A DNA stretch of 61,352 nucleotides, taken from NCBI GenBank assembly GCA_027618475.1, contig JAQCEJ010000024.1, positions 1-61,352 of the forward strand, given 5' to 3'. Source of the DNA: Planctomycetota bacterium (GTDB taxonomy: Bacteria > Planctomycetota > Planctomycetia > Planctomycetales > Planctomycetaceae). Made by a program: the position numbers and the translations under genes. Below the pieces are notes generated by a model that did no database searches, had not been told where the DNA came from, and saw nothing but the letters and a program-made list of their open reading frames with translations. Positions 1-8,189 of this stretch are shown one piece after another (within the stretch, counting starts at the first letter, position 1; each line of letters starts with the position of its first letter).

Positions 1-518
1 CGAGCAAGGTGCTGACGAAGTTCTGCGGCATCGTTCACGTGCACGACGGCATCATCGGACAATCCCCACGAAGCATGTTCGCCGATGGTCTTGATGATGA
101 ACGAGCGGGATGTCGACGATAAATCGGGGACCGATTCGCTGCCGGCGTCGATCCATTCCGGCGTCGGCAGACCGAGTTGCCGCAACCGGTGCTTGCAGAA
201 AACCTTGTCGTTCGTCTGGCAAAGAGAAGCGTACGGGTTACCGGTGCAGGGTATCGCCAGATGTTCGAGCAACGCGGGGATCGTCGGCAGCAAACGGTCG
301 GTTCCCGCCAGACTTTCGACGAGATTGAAGACAACATCAGGGCGTCGAAGTGAAAGTTGCCGCGCCAGCGATTCGAGATTCAGCGTGCAGGCGATTTCAT
401 CGACGCTATGTCCCAGACGACCAAGAGAGGCACGCACGACTTCGACCTGGGTGAGCACGTCCTGTTCATCAGGAGTCGCTGCGTTAGAAATCGCGTTGTA
501 GAGGATGGTGATGTCCAT
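1..518 (-). CDS. ATP-grasp ligase, D-alanine-D-alanine ligase-like (3' end beyond window)
   Basis: Reading the minus strand from ATG at 518 gives about 172 residues that stay open to the window edge. The product begins MDITILYNAI and carries the typical N-terminal Ddl pattern: FNLVE, then LLEHLAIPCTG, a DKVFCKHRL segment and LGLPTPEW. In this family these form the N-terminal fold and the first ATP-grasp strands. The predicted reaction is ATP-dependent ligation of two amino acids or a peptide, but the catalytic C-terminal part lies outside the window. It starts 30 nt after the stop of a second ligase of the same superfamily, so the two probably form one operon. True substrates are unknown; tandem Ddl-like genes need not make cell-wall D-Ala-D-Ala. 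Confidence 0.8.
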   Translation of the reverse strand, partial: MDITILYNAISNAATPDEQDVLTQVEVVRASLGRLGHSVDEIACTLNLESLARQLSLRRPDVVFNLVESLAGTDRLLPTIPALLEHLAIPCTGNPYASLCQTNDKVFCKHRLRQLGLPTPEWIDAGSESVPDLSSTSRSFIIKTIGEHASWGLSDDAVVHVNDAAELRQHLA

Positions 519-548
519 AGTCGTCGTTTCGCCTCGTGCGGAGTCCCG

Positions 549-962
549 TTACAAAGGCAACCGTTCGATGGCGGAATCGACGATATGCCGAATCAGTTCC
601 TGATACGGCATCTGAAATGCCGTGCACAACATCGGCAGGTCGGAATGTTCGGGGTGTAGTCCCGCCATCGGATTGACTTCGAGAAAGTGAGGCCGACCGT
701 GGCTATCCGATCGCAGGTCAATTCGCCCGGCGTCGCGGCATCCGAGAGCTCGCCAGGCATTGAGTGCTTCGGCTTCGGCGGCGGCGACTTCCAGGTCGTC
801 GTCGGGAGAAATTACCCGGTAATCGACCCGCTCTTCGCTCTGTTCTTTGTTCACATACGAATAGACTTCGGGTTCGGCGCTGTCGCGCAGCACGATTTCC
901 ATCGTTCCGAGAACGCGGGCCGACGCTCCGGTCCCCAGAATGCCGGTAGTGAATTCGCGATT
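549..962 (-). pseudogene. C-terminal fragment of a D-Ala-D-Ala ligase-like ATP-grasp protein
   Basis: The minus-strand frame ending at 549 encodes the catalytic end of an ATP-grasp ligase. It includes GCRDAGRIDLR and then HFLEVNPMAGL followed by SDLPML, the acidic and Asn residues that bind Mg-ATP in Ddl enzymes. Ddl-like sequence can be followed upstream of the first Met (902) through EFTTGILGTGASARVLGTM to about 957-959 and then stops abruptly. Roughly the first 170-200 residues of a normal ligase are missing. Beyond the break the sequence becomes a DUF1559 gene on the opposite strand. The fragment is probably inactive. It precedes the other ligase by 30 nt, which suggests an ancestral two-ligase operon broken by rearrangement or by an assembly join. 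Confidence 0.75.
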
Positions 963-1462
963 ATGGCATCAGTGCGACCGTTGGGGGTGGGGCTCGCACA
1001 AATTATGATTTTTGTACCTCGTATTACGAATACTATTACAATCATCGTTGGCAAGCTGTGGGCAATAGAGCGCGTCCAATTTTTGGGACCGACTCGAATT
1101 CCAGTATCCGAGATATCCGCGATGGAACAAGCAATACCGCTGCCATGGCGGAATGTCATCGAGCCCCGGCGAGTGGGTCGGGTAATATGTGGGCGGCAAC
1201 CCAGCATGTGGCCACAGGCCTCGATTTCTCGCAAGAATGGTACGGGGTCAACACAGACCTCAGGGTGCTCGGCGCGGCTTACGCAGCGTACACGATCGAG
1301 GACGGAACCTATCCTTGGATGGTGGCAGGCAGCAAGCACGCCGGCGGATTACATATCCTGATGGGTGATGGTGCCGTACGGTTCCTGGGGCAGAGTACGA
1401 GTCGCCAAGTTCAGCATCGACTATTCTGGATGGCTGACGGGGCTACAGTCGGCGAGTTCTAG
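953..1462 (+). pseudogene. DUF1559 pseudopilin-like protein, C-terminal part only
   Basis: From about 953 the plus strand encodes a typical DUF1559 C-terminal half. It has the repeated Tyr-rich stretch, then IRDGTSNTAAMAE, and then HAGGLHILMGDGAVRFLG, which is the signature glycine/DG motif of the family. The stop is TAG at 1460-1462. There is an in-frame TGA at 950-952 and no N-terminal [10 protein letters not shown] pseudopilin helix, so the 5' half is missing. DUF1559 proteins are numerous in planctomycetes and are thought to be exported pilin- or pseudopilin-like proteins of unknown role. The break coincides with that of the opposite-strand ligase fragment. An intrinsic terminator follows, then a lipoprotein gene. 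Confidence 0.8.
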
Positions 1463-1487
1463 TCGAAGTGTTGGTTGAATAATTGTA

Positions 1488-1525
1488 CCACCCGGCCTCA
1501 TTACGATGGCCGGGTGGTTTCTCTT
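1488..1525 (+). terminator. Rho-independent terminator after the DUF1559 fragment
   Basis: A perfect 10-bp GC-rich stem (1488-1497 pairing with 1508-1517) with a 10-nt loop is followed by TTTCTCTT. It lies 26 nt after the stop codon of the DUF1559 fragment. Confidence 0.85.
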
Positions 1526-1721
1526 ATCGTAGAATCAGTTTCGGAGCACGTCTTCTAATTTCTTTGTCCGATTTGGTAACATAACCATCCATCGCGGGTA
1601 AGTATTTCTCTGATTTTGGAGTTGGTAAGTGGTCGAAAATGCTGTTTTAGTGGCCGATTTATGAATTAGAAGACTGGCTCTTAGAGCCGGGTATAAAGGA
1701 TTCTAGGGCAAAGGGGACGAT

Positions 1722-2195
1722 ATGCTGTTACGTTGTCATATGTGGAATGTGATACCGACCACAGTCTTGTTGGGATTGCTGTTGGGGTGTCAGGGGGAGT
1801 CTCAGGTTCCGCTTCCTGATACAGTTCCCTTTACTGGGAAGGTCACGATGGACGGTCAACCTTTATCAAATGCAACGGTCACGTTCATCCCGCCTGAGAA
1901 AACGACGAAGGAAGAGATAACCGCAACTGGTGTGACAAATGCAGAGGGACTTTACGAATTGTCGATCTTTGTCGGCCAAAGAGTTTCAGGAGCCTTACCC
2001 GGAAAATACAAGGTTCGGATCAGTCGCTCTGTCCTCGCGGACGGAACGGTTGTCGATCTGTCGACTGGGAAACCGCCTCCCATGCCGGGCCGTGAGTCTT
2101 TGCCTCCTAAATATTCGGATATCTTGAGTACCGAATTGAATGCCGAAGTTCCTAACCAGGGTGGTTCTCAGGACTTTGAACTGACATCGAAATGA
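1722..2195 (+). CDS. Small lipoprotein with carboxypeptidase-regulatory-like fold
   Basis: This 157-residue protein has a lipoprotein signal: a hydrophobic segment (residues about 10-22) ending in LLLGC. The mature part begins with FTGKVTMDGQPLSNATVTF and later TNAEGLYEL and LPGKYKVRISRS, which is the Ig-like/transthyretin-like pattern of carboxypeptidase regulatory domains common in planctomycete lipoproteins. It is probably anchored in a membrane facing the periplasm and binds rather than catalyses; no enzyme motif is seen. The ATG at 1722 has GGGGACG just upstream. Its stop overlaps the start of the sulfatase-like gene by 4 nt (ATGA), so the two are translationally coupled. A DUF1559 gene lies upstream, a recurring arrangement in this window. 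Confidence 0.8.
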   Translation: MLLRCHMWNVIPTTVLLGLLLGCQGESQVPLPDTVPFTGKVTMDGQPLSNATVTFIPPEKTTKEEITATGVTNAEGLYELSIFVGQRVSGALPGKYKVRISRSVLADGTVVDLSTGKPPPMPGRESLPPKYSDILSTELNAEVPNQGGSQDFELTSK

Positions 2196-4039
2196 CTCGT
2201 CTTGTGACACGGATGAAGCCCTCGACCCGATTTGTGGGGCGTCTCGTTCTTGTTATGTCCTGTCTGGCGGCGATGGTATCGGTGATTGTCGTGGTCTGGA
2301 TACGACAATCTGGCTCCCCAAGCATCCTGCTGATAACCCTCGATACCACGCGGGCCGATCGAATCGGATGTTATGGCTATGATAGAGTTGAGACTCCTCG
2401 TTTGGACGATTTAGCGCAGCACGGCGTGCTATTCGAGCGAGCCTATGCAAGCGCACCAATGACTGGTCCCTCCCATGCATCGATTTTCACGGGTCTGTTC
2501 CCGCCGGAACATGGCGTATATACGAATGGAACAGTTGCTCTGGAGCCGAGTATACCAGTACTTGCAGAGGAGTTTCAGCGTGAAGGATACGCGACATCAG
2601 CGTTTGTAGCATCAATCGTCCTTCAGAAAAGAATAGGCTTCGACCGCGGATTTGACGTATATGACGATGATCTTTCAGCCGCTGAGTTTGAAGGGGACGA
2701 TTTGCATCGCAGCCGCGATGGACGTCATGTGATTGATGCAGCCATCCATTGGTTGGAAAATCGAGAGCAAAAATCATCGCCGTTTTTCTGTTGGGTACAT
2801 TTATTTGATCCGCATGAGCCTTATCTCGCGCATCCTGAAGAATTTGATGACACATACCAAGATCATCCTTATGATGGTGAGGTGGCGTATGTCGATCGGC
2901 AAATGGGGCGATTGTTCGATTCGCTGGAGAAACTCGGTCTGAAGGATAATCTTGTTGTCGTCGTGGTTGGTGATCACGGCGAAAGCTTAGGCGAACACGG
3001 CGAAGAGGCTCATGGTTACATGCTGTATGACTCGACGCTACGCGTACCGCTCATTATCGCCGATCCACGGCTTGACATAAGGAACCACCGCGTTACAACA
3101 CCTGTCTCGCTTGTCGATGTGTTTCCCACCGTATTAGATCTCGCTGGTCTCCCCAAGCCTGAGGCGATGGCACCGCGAAGCCTTTATCCAGCCCTCATGG
3201 AAAAAACACTTCCGCCTCGCGTTTGCTATTCGCAAACGATGGAACCTTATCTTGAGGCTCGCTGGGCACCACTTCAGTGCATTACGACCGAACGTTGGCG
3301 TTATATTAGAACAACAATTCCGGAGTTATACGATCTGCAAAATGATCCAGCAGAGGTCAATAATCTTGCGAGCGAGGAACCTGACCTTGTCATTGAATTT
3401 GACGGTAATTTGGCGTTCTTTGAGGACAACCTTAAACCGCGATGGGCTAGCGCACTAACACTGTCTGATAGAGAAAAACGTTCTCTGGAAAGTTTGGGGT
3501 ACGCTGGAGGCAGTCTACCAGAAATCGATGATTTTGCTGACGGTCAGCAGCGACCAGATATCAAGGAGATGATTGGGCATCTTAACAACTACTTCGATGC
3601 CACTGAACTCATGAAACAAGGGCAGTTCGACGAAGCGAGTCAGATATTGCAACCGCTGGTGGAAGATGTTCCAAATTTTGTCCGTGCCCGATTTTTATAC
3701 GGACGATGTTTGACAGTACAAGAAAAGTTTGAGGACGCCATCAAGTGGCTGAACGCGGCTTTGGAAGTCGATCCCAATTACGAGCCCGCTCATGTGCTTG
3801 CAGGATTCTCCCACCTGAAGCTCCGCCAGTTTACTCAAGCGGAAGAGCATCTGCAGCGTGCTATCGAGTTAAACGTCAATTCTGAAATGTCTCATCTCTT
3901 CCTGGGTGAAACGTATCAACGGCAGGGTAAATTCCAACAGGCGGTGCATCATTACGAAGAGTCGCTCCGAATCAACCCACAAAATCCATCCGTGAGACAA
4001 CTCATTCCCTTGTTGCGTGCTACAATTCGCGGTTCATAA
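2192..4039 (+). CDS. Sulfatase-like (alkaline phosphatase superfamily) protein with C-terminal TPRs
   Basis: The 615-residue protein has an N-terminal membrane anchor (about residues 14-37). A sulfatase/alkaline-phosphatase fold follows, with ILLITLDTTRADR (first metal-binding Asp pair, 45-57) and GDHGESLGEHG near residue 260 (second metal site). At the position of the formylglycine cysteine it has APMTGPSHASIFTG, so Thr91 replaces Cys/Ser and His replaces Arg. It is therefore unlikely to be a classical formylglycine sulfatase; a Thr nucleophile is known in phospho-transferases of this superfamily. From about residue 455 to the end there are TPR-like helical repeats. It is probably a membrane-anchored periplasmic hydrolase or transferase acting in a complex. 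The substrate is unknown. The codons look more AT-rich than downstream genes. Confidence 0.85.
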   Translation: MTRLVTRMKPSTRFVGRLVLVMSCLAAMVSVIVVVWIRQSGSPSILLITLDTTRADRIGCYGYDRVETPRLDDLAQHGVLFERAYASAPMTGPSHASIFTGLFPPEHGVYTNGTVALEPSIPVLAEEFQREGYATSAFVASIVLQKRIGFDRGFDVYDDDLSAAEFEGDDLHRSRDGRHVIDAAIHWLENREQKSSPFFCWVHLFDPHEPYLAHPEEFDDTYQDHPYDGEVAYVDRQMGRLFDSLEKLGLKDNLVVVVVGDHGESLGEHGEEAHGYMLYDSTLRVPLIIADPRLDIRNHRVTTPVSLVDVFPTVLDLAGLPKPEAMAPRSLYPALMEKTLPPRVCYSQTMEPYLEARWAPLQCITTERWRYIRTTIPELYDLQNDPAEVNNLASEEPDLVIEFDGNLAFFEDNLKPRWASALTLSDREKRSLESLGYAGGSLPEIDDFADGQQRPDIKEMIGHLNNYFDATELMKQGQFDEASQILQPLVEDVPNFVRARFLYGRCLTVQEKFEDAIKWLNAALEVDPNYEPAHVLAGFSHLKLRQFTQAEEHLQRAIELNVNSEMSHLFLGETYQRQGKFQQAVHHYEESLRINPQNPSVRQLIPLLRATIRGS

Positions 4040-4167
4040 CAAGAACATCGTACAATAAACACTTCTTGTAACCTTGTTGGCCGCATGATCACGCTATCGA
4101 CACCCGCCATAATTCCATTCATAATTTCCTCCCCCCGTTTTCCCTTTCGCAGCCGTTGTTCTCTGTT

Positions 4168-4188
4168 GTATGATTAAAACAGTCATAC
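4168..4188. promoter_or_regulatory. Small inverted repeat upstream of phyH-like gene
   Basis: GTATGA and TCATAC form a perfect 6-bp inverted repeat separated by 9 nt, about 32 nt before the PhyH-type start. It could be an operator or chance. No regulator gene is adjacent. Confidence 0.2.
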
Positions 4189-4219
4189 TTGTGCCCTGTT
4201 TTTCTTCTCGGAGTTGAAA

Positions 4220-4975
4220 ATGTCGTTCGAAGACTTGAAGCCCGATTTTGATCGGAATGGGTTTGCGGTGGTGCGGAATTTCTTGTCGAAGGCCGACTTC
4301 GATGAAGTGACCGGTGAACTCGATCGTTATATTCGCGACATCGTGCCGACATTGCCCGATTCTGCGGCGTTCTACCACGTGAAGGGGAAGCCCGAGACGC
4401 TCAAACAGATGCAGCACATGCAGCACGATCCGTACTTCCGCGATTATGTAAAGCACCCTCGCTGGAAGGAACTCGCCGAGGCGCTCGTCGGCGAAGAGGC
4501 GAACTGCCAGTCGACCGAATGGTTCAACAAGCCGGCGAACACCGAGCATCCGACGCCTCCGCATCAGGACAATTATTACTTCAATCTCACGCCGCCGAAC
4601 GTGCTCACCATCTGGATGGCGCTCGAACCGGTCGACGAAGAGAACGGTTGCCTCCGTTACGTGGCCGGTTCGCATCTGATGGGCCGCCGGCCTCATGCCC
4701 GCAGCAATGTGCTCGGCTTCTCGCAGGGGATCACCGATTACGGCCCCGAAGATACGGCCCGCGAAGTGGTGATGTGTCTGAACCCCGGCGATGCGATCGT
4801 GCATCATGGCTGGACGATTCATCGCGCCGAACCAAACCGCTCGACGACACGGTCGCGCAAATCATTCGCGATGGTCTTCAAAGGAGTGAGCTGCCGTCTC
4901 GACACCGACAACTATAAGAAGTACGAAGACGACGTGAAAACGCAGCACCAGCAGATGGGATTGCAGACGACGTAA
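4220..4975 (+). CDS. Phytanoyl-CoA dioxygenase (PhyH) family protein
   Basis: This is a 251-residue member of the Fe(II)/2-oxoglutarate-dependent PhyH family. The iron-binding facial triad is visible as HQDNYYF (His and Asp) around residues 113-115 and a distal His in HHGWTIHRAEPNRS near residue 205. Arg of RSTTRSRKS is the likely 2-oxoglutarate carboxylate ligand. The ATG at 4220 is chosen because CGGAG lies 6 nt upstream; a TTG two codons earlier is in frame but poorly placed. The protein is soluble and cytoplasmic, and its length is normal. Substrates in planctomycetes are unknown. It stands alone, with a 180-nt gap before it. Confidence 0.85.
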   Translation: MSFEDLKPDFDRNGFAVVRNFLSKADFDEVTGELDRYIRDIVPTLPDSAAFYHVKGKPETLKQMQHMQHDPYFRDYVKHPRWKELAEALVGEEANCQSTEWFNKPANTEHPTPPHQDNYYFNLTPPNVLTIWMALEPVDEENGCLRYVAGSHLMGRRPHARSNVLGFSQGITDYGPEDTAREVVMCLNPGDAIVHHGWTIHRAEPNRSTTRSRKSFAMVFKGVSCRLDTDNYKKYEDDVKTQHQQMGLQTT

Positions 4976-5044
4976 TTAGAGCACTGCGGTTCTATCACAC
5001 AGGTTTCAAGACGGAGCCGGCGGCGGGAGTGAGTTGTTCACGCT

Positions 5045-5464
5045 ATGCACAAGGCGGAATCACAACTGAAACGGGTCTTGCGCATCCTCGGAGTGATCGA
5101 CCTGTTGGCTCTTATCGCCGTGTTCATGTCCCGAGCACAGATGGCCTCGCTTCACGATTGGTCGGGGCTGGAATCGTTTCCCGAGGGTACGGTCGTTGGA
5201 TATCTCGCGCGGTCGGCTTCGCTGATGTATGCCCTGCACGGGGCGCTCATTTTGTATCTTTCGACCGATGTCGTTCGATATGCTGCAGTGATTCGCTTTT
5301 TGGGGTTTGCCGCTCTCGTGCATGGTGCAGCTGTCTTTGCCATCGACATGATCGAAGCGATGCCAATGTGGTGGCGCTGGGTCGAAGGGCCCTGTTTTGC
5401 AACAACGGGTTTGATCGTTCTGTTAATGCAGCGTCGTCTGCCGCGAGAGGCGAATCCCGCTTGA
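5045..5464 (+). CDS. Small integral membrane protein, function unknown
   Basis: The 139-residue protein has about four hydrophobic segments (near residues 11-30, 57-77, 79-103 and 112-128). There are charged loops and an RRLPRE tail, consistent with an inner-membrane protein. No family signature was recognised and no catalytic residues stand out. It lies between the PhyH gene and the sugar isomerase-like gene, all on the same strand with gaps of 70 and 140 nt. Co-transcription is possible but not shown. Confidence 0.6.
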   Translation: MHKAESQLKRVLRILGVIDLLALIAVFMSRAQMASLHDWSGLESFPEGTVVGYLARSASLMYALHGALILYLSTDVVRYAAVIRFLGFAALVHGAAVFAIDMIEAMPMWWRWVEGPCFATTGLIVLLMQRRLPREANPA

Positions 5465-5604
5465 ATGAGCGCGTATGGGAGCCGTTTGCTGGAGATTCGT
5501 TCGGGGAATGCTTATGATGGCCCTCAACGGAGTGGATTCGCACAGTCCGGAACGGCAGTGCCACGCTGCATGTCTCACATCACTGATTTCATCAGGAGAA
5601 ACCC

Positions 5605-6453
5605 ATGTCTGAAAAATGGCCGATAGGTGTATTTGCTTCCGTCGATGCCGGTCTCGGTGTGCATCTCGACGTCGCGAAAGAACTCGGCGTGCCGACGATT
5701 CAATTGCATACACCTTCCAAAGAAAACCGCAACAAACAAGCTGCCGATGCCTTTCTCGACAAATGCAAAGGGATGGGCATCACGGTCACGGCGGTCTTCG
5801 GCGGATTCGAAGGCGAAAGCTATGCCGATATCGCAACGACGGCAAGAACCGTCGGGCTGGTTCCCGAAGCGACGCGTGCCGAACGCGCCGCAGAATTCAA
5901 AGAGATTTCAGACTTCGCGAAATTGTTGGGGTGCGGCGTCGTGGGAATGCACATCGGCTTTGTCCCCGACAAGAACAGCGACAGCTACAAATCGCTGCTG
6001 AGCATCACGCGAGACGTTCTCGATCACGTTGCCGCCAATGGGCAGAGAATGCATCTCGAAACGGGACAGGAATCGGCCGACCATCTGCTCGAGTTCATCG
6101 CCGACGTCGACCGACCGAATCTGCGGATCAATTTTGATCCGGCCAACATGATTCTTTACGGAACCGGCAACCCGATCGAGGCGCTTAAGAAAGTCGGCCA
6201 TCTGGTTGCCAGCGTGCATTGCAAAGATGCCAAATGGGCCCCGGAAGGAGAACGCGGCACGTCGTGGGGAAGCGAAGTGGCTCTCGGCGAAGGAGACGTC
6301 GGGATGGAAACCTATTTGCGCACACTGAACGACGCTGGTTATACCGGACCGCTGACGATCGAACGCGAAATCGCCCACGATCGCGAGCGTCAAAAAGCCG
6401 ATATCGGTGCGGCGGTTCAGTTATTGCAAAGCCTGAAACAAAAAATCGGTTAG
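5605..6453 (+). CDS. Sugar phosphate isomerase/epimerase (AP endonuclease 2-type TIM barrel)
   Basis: The 282-residue cytosolic TIM-barrel protein is of the xylose isomerase-like/IolE-Hyi superfamily. Metal-ligand positions can be seen in order: MHLETGQES (Glu), NLRINFDPANMI (Asp), VASVHCKDAK (His/Asp) and GPLTIERE (Glu). These residues bind a divalent metal that promotes keto-enol isomerisation or epimerisation of sugars or polyols. ATG 5605 follows AGGAGAAACCC. Its stop codon (TAG, 6451-6453) is the first triplet of a 90-bp repeat element, so the natural C-terminus may have been changed when the element inserted. The exact substrate cannot be inferred. Confidence 0.85.
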   Translation: MSEKWPIGVFASVDAGLGVHLDVAKELGVPTIQLHTPSKENRNKQAADAFLDKCKGMGITVTAVFGGFEGESYADIATTARTVGLVPEATRAERAAEFKEISDFAKLLGCGVVGMHIGFVPDKNSDSYKSLLSITRDVLDHVAANGQRMHLETGQESADHLLEFIADVDRPNLRINFDPANMILYGTGNPIEALKKVGHLVASVHCKDAKWAPEGERGTSWGSEVALGEGDVGMETYLRTLNDAGYTGPLTIEREIAHDRERQKADIGAAVQLLQSLKQKIG

Positions 6454-6540
6454 TACTGGTTTCATAACCCGGTTGGCGACACGAGATACGTTGAAAGTGC
6501 CTTAAAAATCTGTTGTCCAGAGGGTTATGAAGCTGCGAGT
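6451..6540 (+). repeat. 90-bp TIR repeat, copy A (sense, immediately 3' of the isomerase gene)
   Basis: It begins TAGTACTGGTTTCATAACCC and ends AGGGTTATGAAGCTGCGAGT. The ends form imperfect inverted repeats with core GTTTCATAACCC / GGGTTATGAA(A/G)C. The closest copy is that at 23305-23397. Its first triplet is the stop codon of the preceding gene. Confidence 0.85.
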
Positions 6541-6571
6541 CAGAACGTCGGCACTGCCGCGACGTTCTGAC
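6539..6571 (+). terminator. Strong stem-loop just after repeat copy A
   Basis: A perfect 12-bp stem (6539-6550 with 6560-6571) has a 9-nt loop and is followed by ATTTCG. There is no long U tract, so it is a terminator-like or RNA-stabilising hairpin rather than a textbook intrinsic terminator. Confidence 0.55.
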
Positions 6572-6606
6572 ATTTCGATATGATCGGCACAACCTGATTT
6601 CCGCTC

Positions 6607-6676
6607 AAACTCCATAATCGTTGTACGGAGAGGTTTGATTCTCCGAAACGGTGATGGAGTTTGCCGTTATGGCAAA
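6607..6676 (+). promoter_or_regulatory. Structured, possibly switchable leader upstream of the HD-GYP-like gene
   Basis: A perfect 9-bp outer stem (6607-6615 with 6654-6662) encloses an inner 6-bp hairpin (6626-6631 with 6640-6645). A second hairpin (6660-6665 with 6671-6676) shares three bases with the outer stem's 3' arm, so the two are mutually exclusive at that edge. It lies 115 nt before the start codon. It does not match the c-di-GMP-I consensus as I know it. Confidence 0.4.
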
Positions 6677-6790
6677 CATTGGTGAGCTAGGCTTGTTCGG
6701 TATATTTATTGGCATTCCATCAACGAACTTCTGAACGACGAGTCTTCCGCCGCATTCCCCATAGTGCGGTTAGCTGCTTACCCTACTGTC

Positions 6791-8158
6791 ATGACGACCG
6801 TTACCGAACCACCCGCCGAATCCACCAATCAGATAACTACGGACGCGCCTGCCGACGAGTCCCGACTGGTGCAGTTGCGTCCCGAAGATCTGATCATCGG
6901 GCGCGAATTGCATTTCCCGATTTTCGATAGCGAGAATCGACTGTTGCTTTCGGAAGGCAACGTCATTACCGATCGTTTCAAGCAACTGCTGCACGAACGA
7001 AAAATCAGGGCAATTCTGGTTCACCAAGAGGACGCCGACGCCGTCACGCTCGCCGGCTCGGTTGACGGCGTGACAGGAATTGACGAGACGTTCAGTCACC
7101 AGCTGGCCGAACGTCTCGATTCGCTGATCGACGTCGAGTCGCTGCTGGTGACCAACACCGGTGTCGCCGCCCGGTCTCGGACCGTTCGAAACGGTTCCAA
7201 AGCATACAACAGCAAACTTTGCGAAGTGTTATTGCAGCAAAATCGAACCAGTGAAGATGCCCTCGGCAACATGATGCAGACAGCTCTGCAAGGCGACTCG
7301 GTTGACGGTTCGAACATCTCGCAGATGGCGGCGTCATACTTGACGCACATGTCAAAAGACGTCGACAGCGTTGTCGCGCTTGCGTCGCAGACCGGACAGG
7401 ATGCCGATCTCGTGCAACATTCGCTCAATATGTCGCTGCTGAGCATGGCGATCGGAATTGAATCCGGCCTCGATGAAGCCAACGTCCGTACGCTCGGAAT
7501 CTGCGGACTGGTGAGCGATTGGGGAATGATGAGAATTCCCGCCTTATTACGTCAGGCCAAACGGCGTCTTACGCCGGCGGAAATGGTGCAGATCAAAAAA
7601 CACCCGATTGTCGTTCTCGAATTGCTCGAGCGCATCTCCGGAATCCCGAAGATCGTGCCGATGGTCTGTTATCAAGTTCACGAGTCCCCCAACGGTTCGG
7701 GATATCCGCGTGGGCGCACACACCAGGGGATCCATCAATTCGCGCTGATTCTGCACGTCGCCGATGCGTTTATGGCTCTTACGTCTCCGCGTCCATTTCG
7801 CCCGCCGCTTATGCCTTACTCCGCGATGGAATGTCTATTGAAAATGTCGCAATCGAAATCTGTCGATGCGAAGGTCGTGCGTTCGTTATTGCATGTGCTG
7901 TCGCTCTTTCCCATCGGGAGCTTCGTGGCACTCAGCGACGGATCGGCAGCTCGCGTACTACGCAGCAACGGACGCGAATACACCAAGCCGATCGTTCAGA
8001 AACTGCAGGATGCCAGTGGAAAGCCGATTTTTACTGAAGACAATCGGGGTGTTATCGACCTGACTCAAAGCCATTTGACGATCGTCCAGGCGATTCCGAC
8101 ACCCGGTCGGGACGAAATTCGAATGAGCGACGACATTTTATCGCATATGGACCGTTAG
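6791..8158 (+). CDS. Degenerate HD-GYP domain protein
   Basis: The 455-residue protein has an N-terminal PilZ-like or linker region (about 1-100), then an HD-GYP-type helical domain (about 190-370). Recognisable elements are LVQHSLNMSLL, GLVSDWGMMRIP, IKKHPIVVLELL, CYQVHESPNGSGYPRG and HVADAFMALTS. In active c-di-GMP phosphodiesterases the second motif is HDIGK and the fourth HHE; here they are SDWGM and VHE, so a metal-binding His is lost while GxGYP is kept. It is probably a c-di-GMP binder, scaffold or weak enzyme. ATG 6791 is preferred; an in-frame GTG at 6764 would add nine residues. A structured leader precedes it, and the next gene is convergent. Confidence 0.8.
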   Translation: MTTVTEPPAESTNQITTDAPADESRLVQLRPEDLIIGRELHFPIFDSENRLLLSEGNVITDRFKQLLHERKIRAILVHQEDADAVTLAGSVDGVTGIDETFSHQLAERLDSLIDVESLLVTNTGVAARSRTVRNGSKAYNSKLCEVLLQQNRTSEDALGNMMQTALQGDSVDGSNISQMAASYLTHMSKDVDSVVALASQTGQDADLVQHSLNMSLLSMAIGIESGLDEANVRTLGICGLVSDWGMMRIPALLRQAKRRLTPAEMVQIKKHPIVVLELLERISGIPKIVPMVCYQVHESPNGSGYPRGRTHQGIHQFALILHVADAFMALTSPRPFRPPLMPYSAMECLLKMSQSKSVDAKVVRSLLHVLSLFPIGSFVALSDGSAARVLRSNGREYTKPIVQKLQDASGKPIFTEDNRGVIDLTQSHLTIVQAIPTPGRDEIRMSDDILSHMDR

Positions 8159-8189
8159 CACCCGTCTCACGCCCCGGTTTGCATTTGCA

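Noticed and set aside
6600-6700. c-di-GMP-I riboswitch before the HD-GYP-like gene
   Set aside because: GGCAAACATTGG looked similar to part of the consensus, but the rest of the conserved core (GACGCAAAGCC and the tetraloop receptor) is absent.
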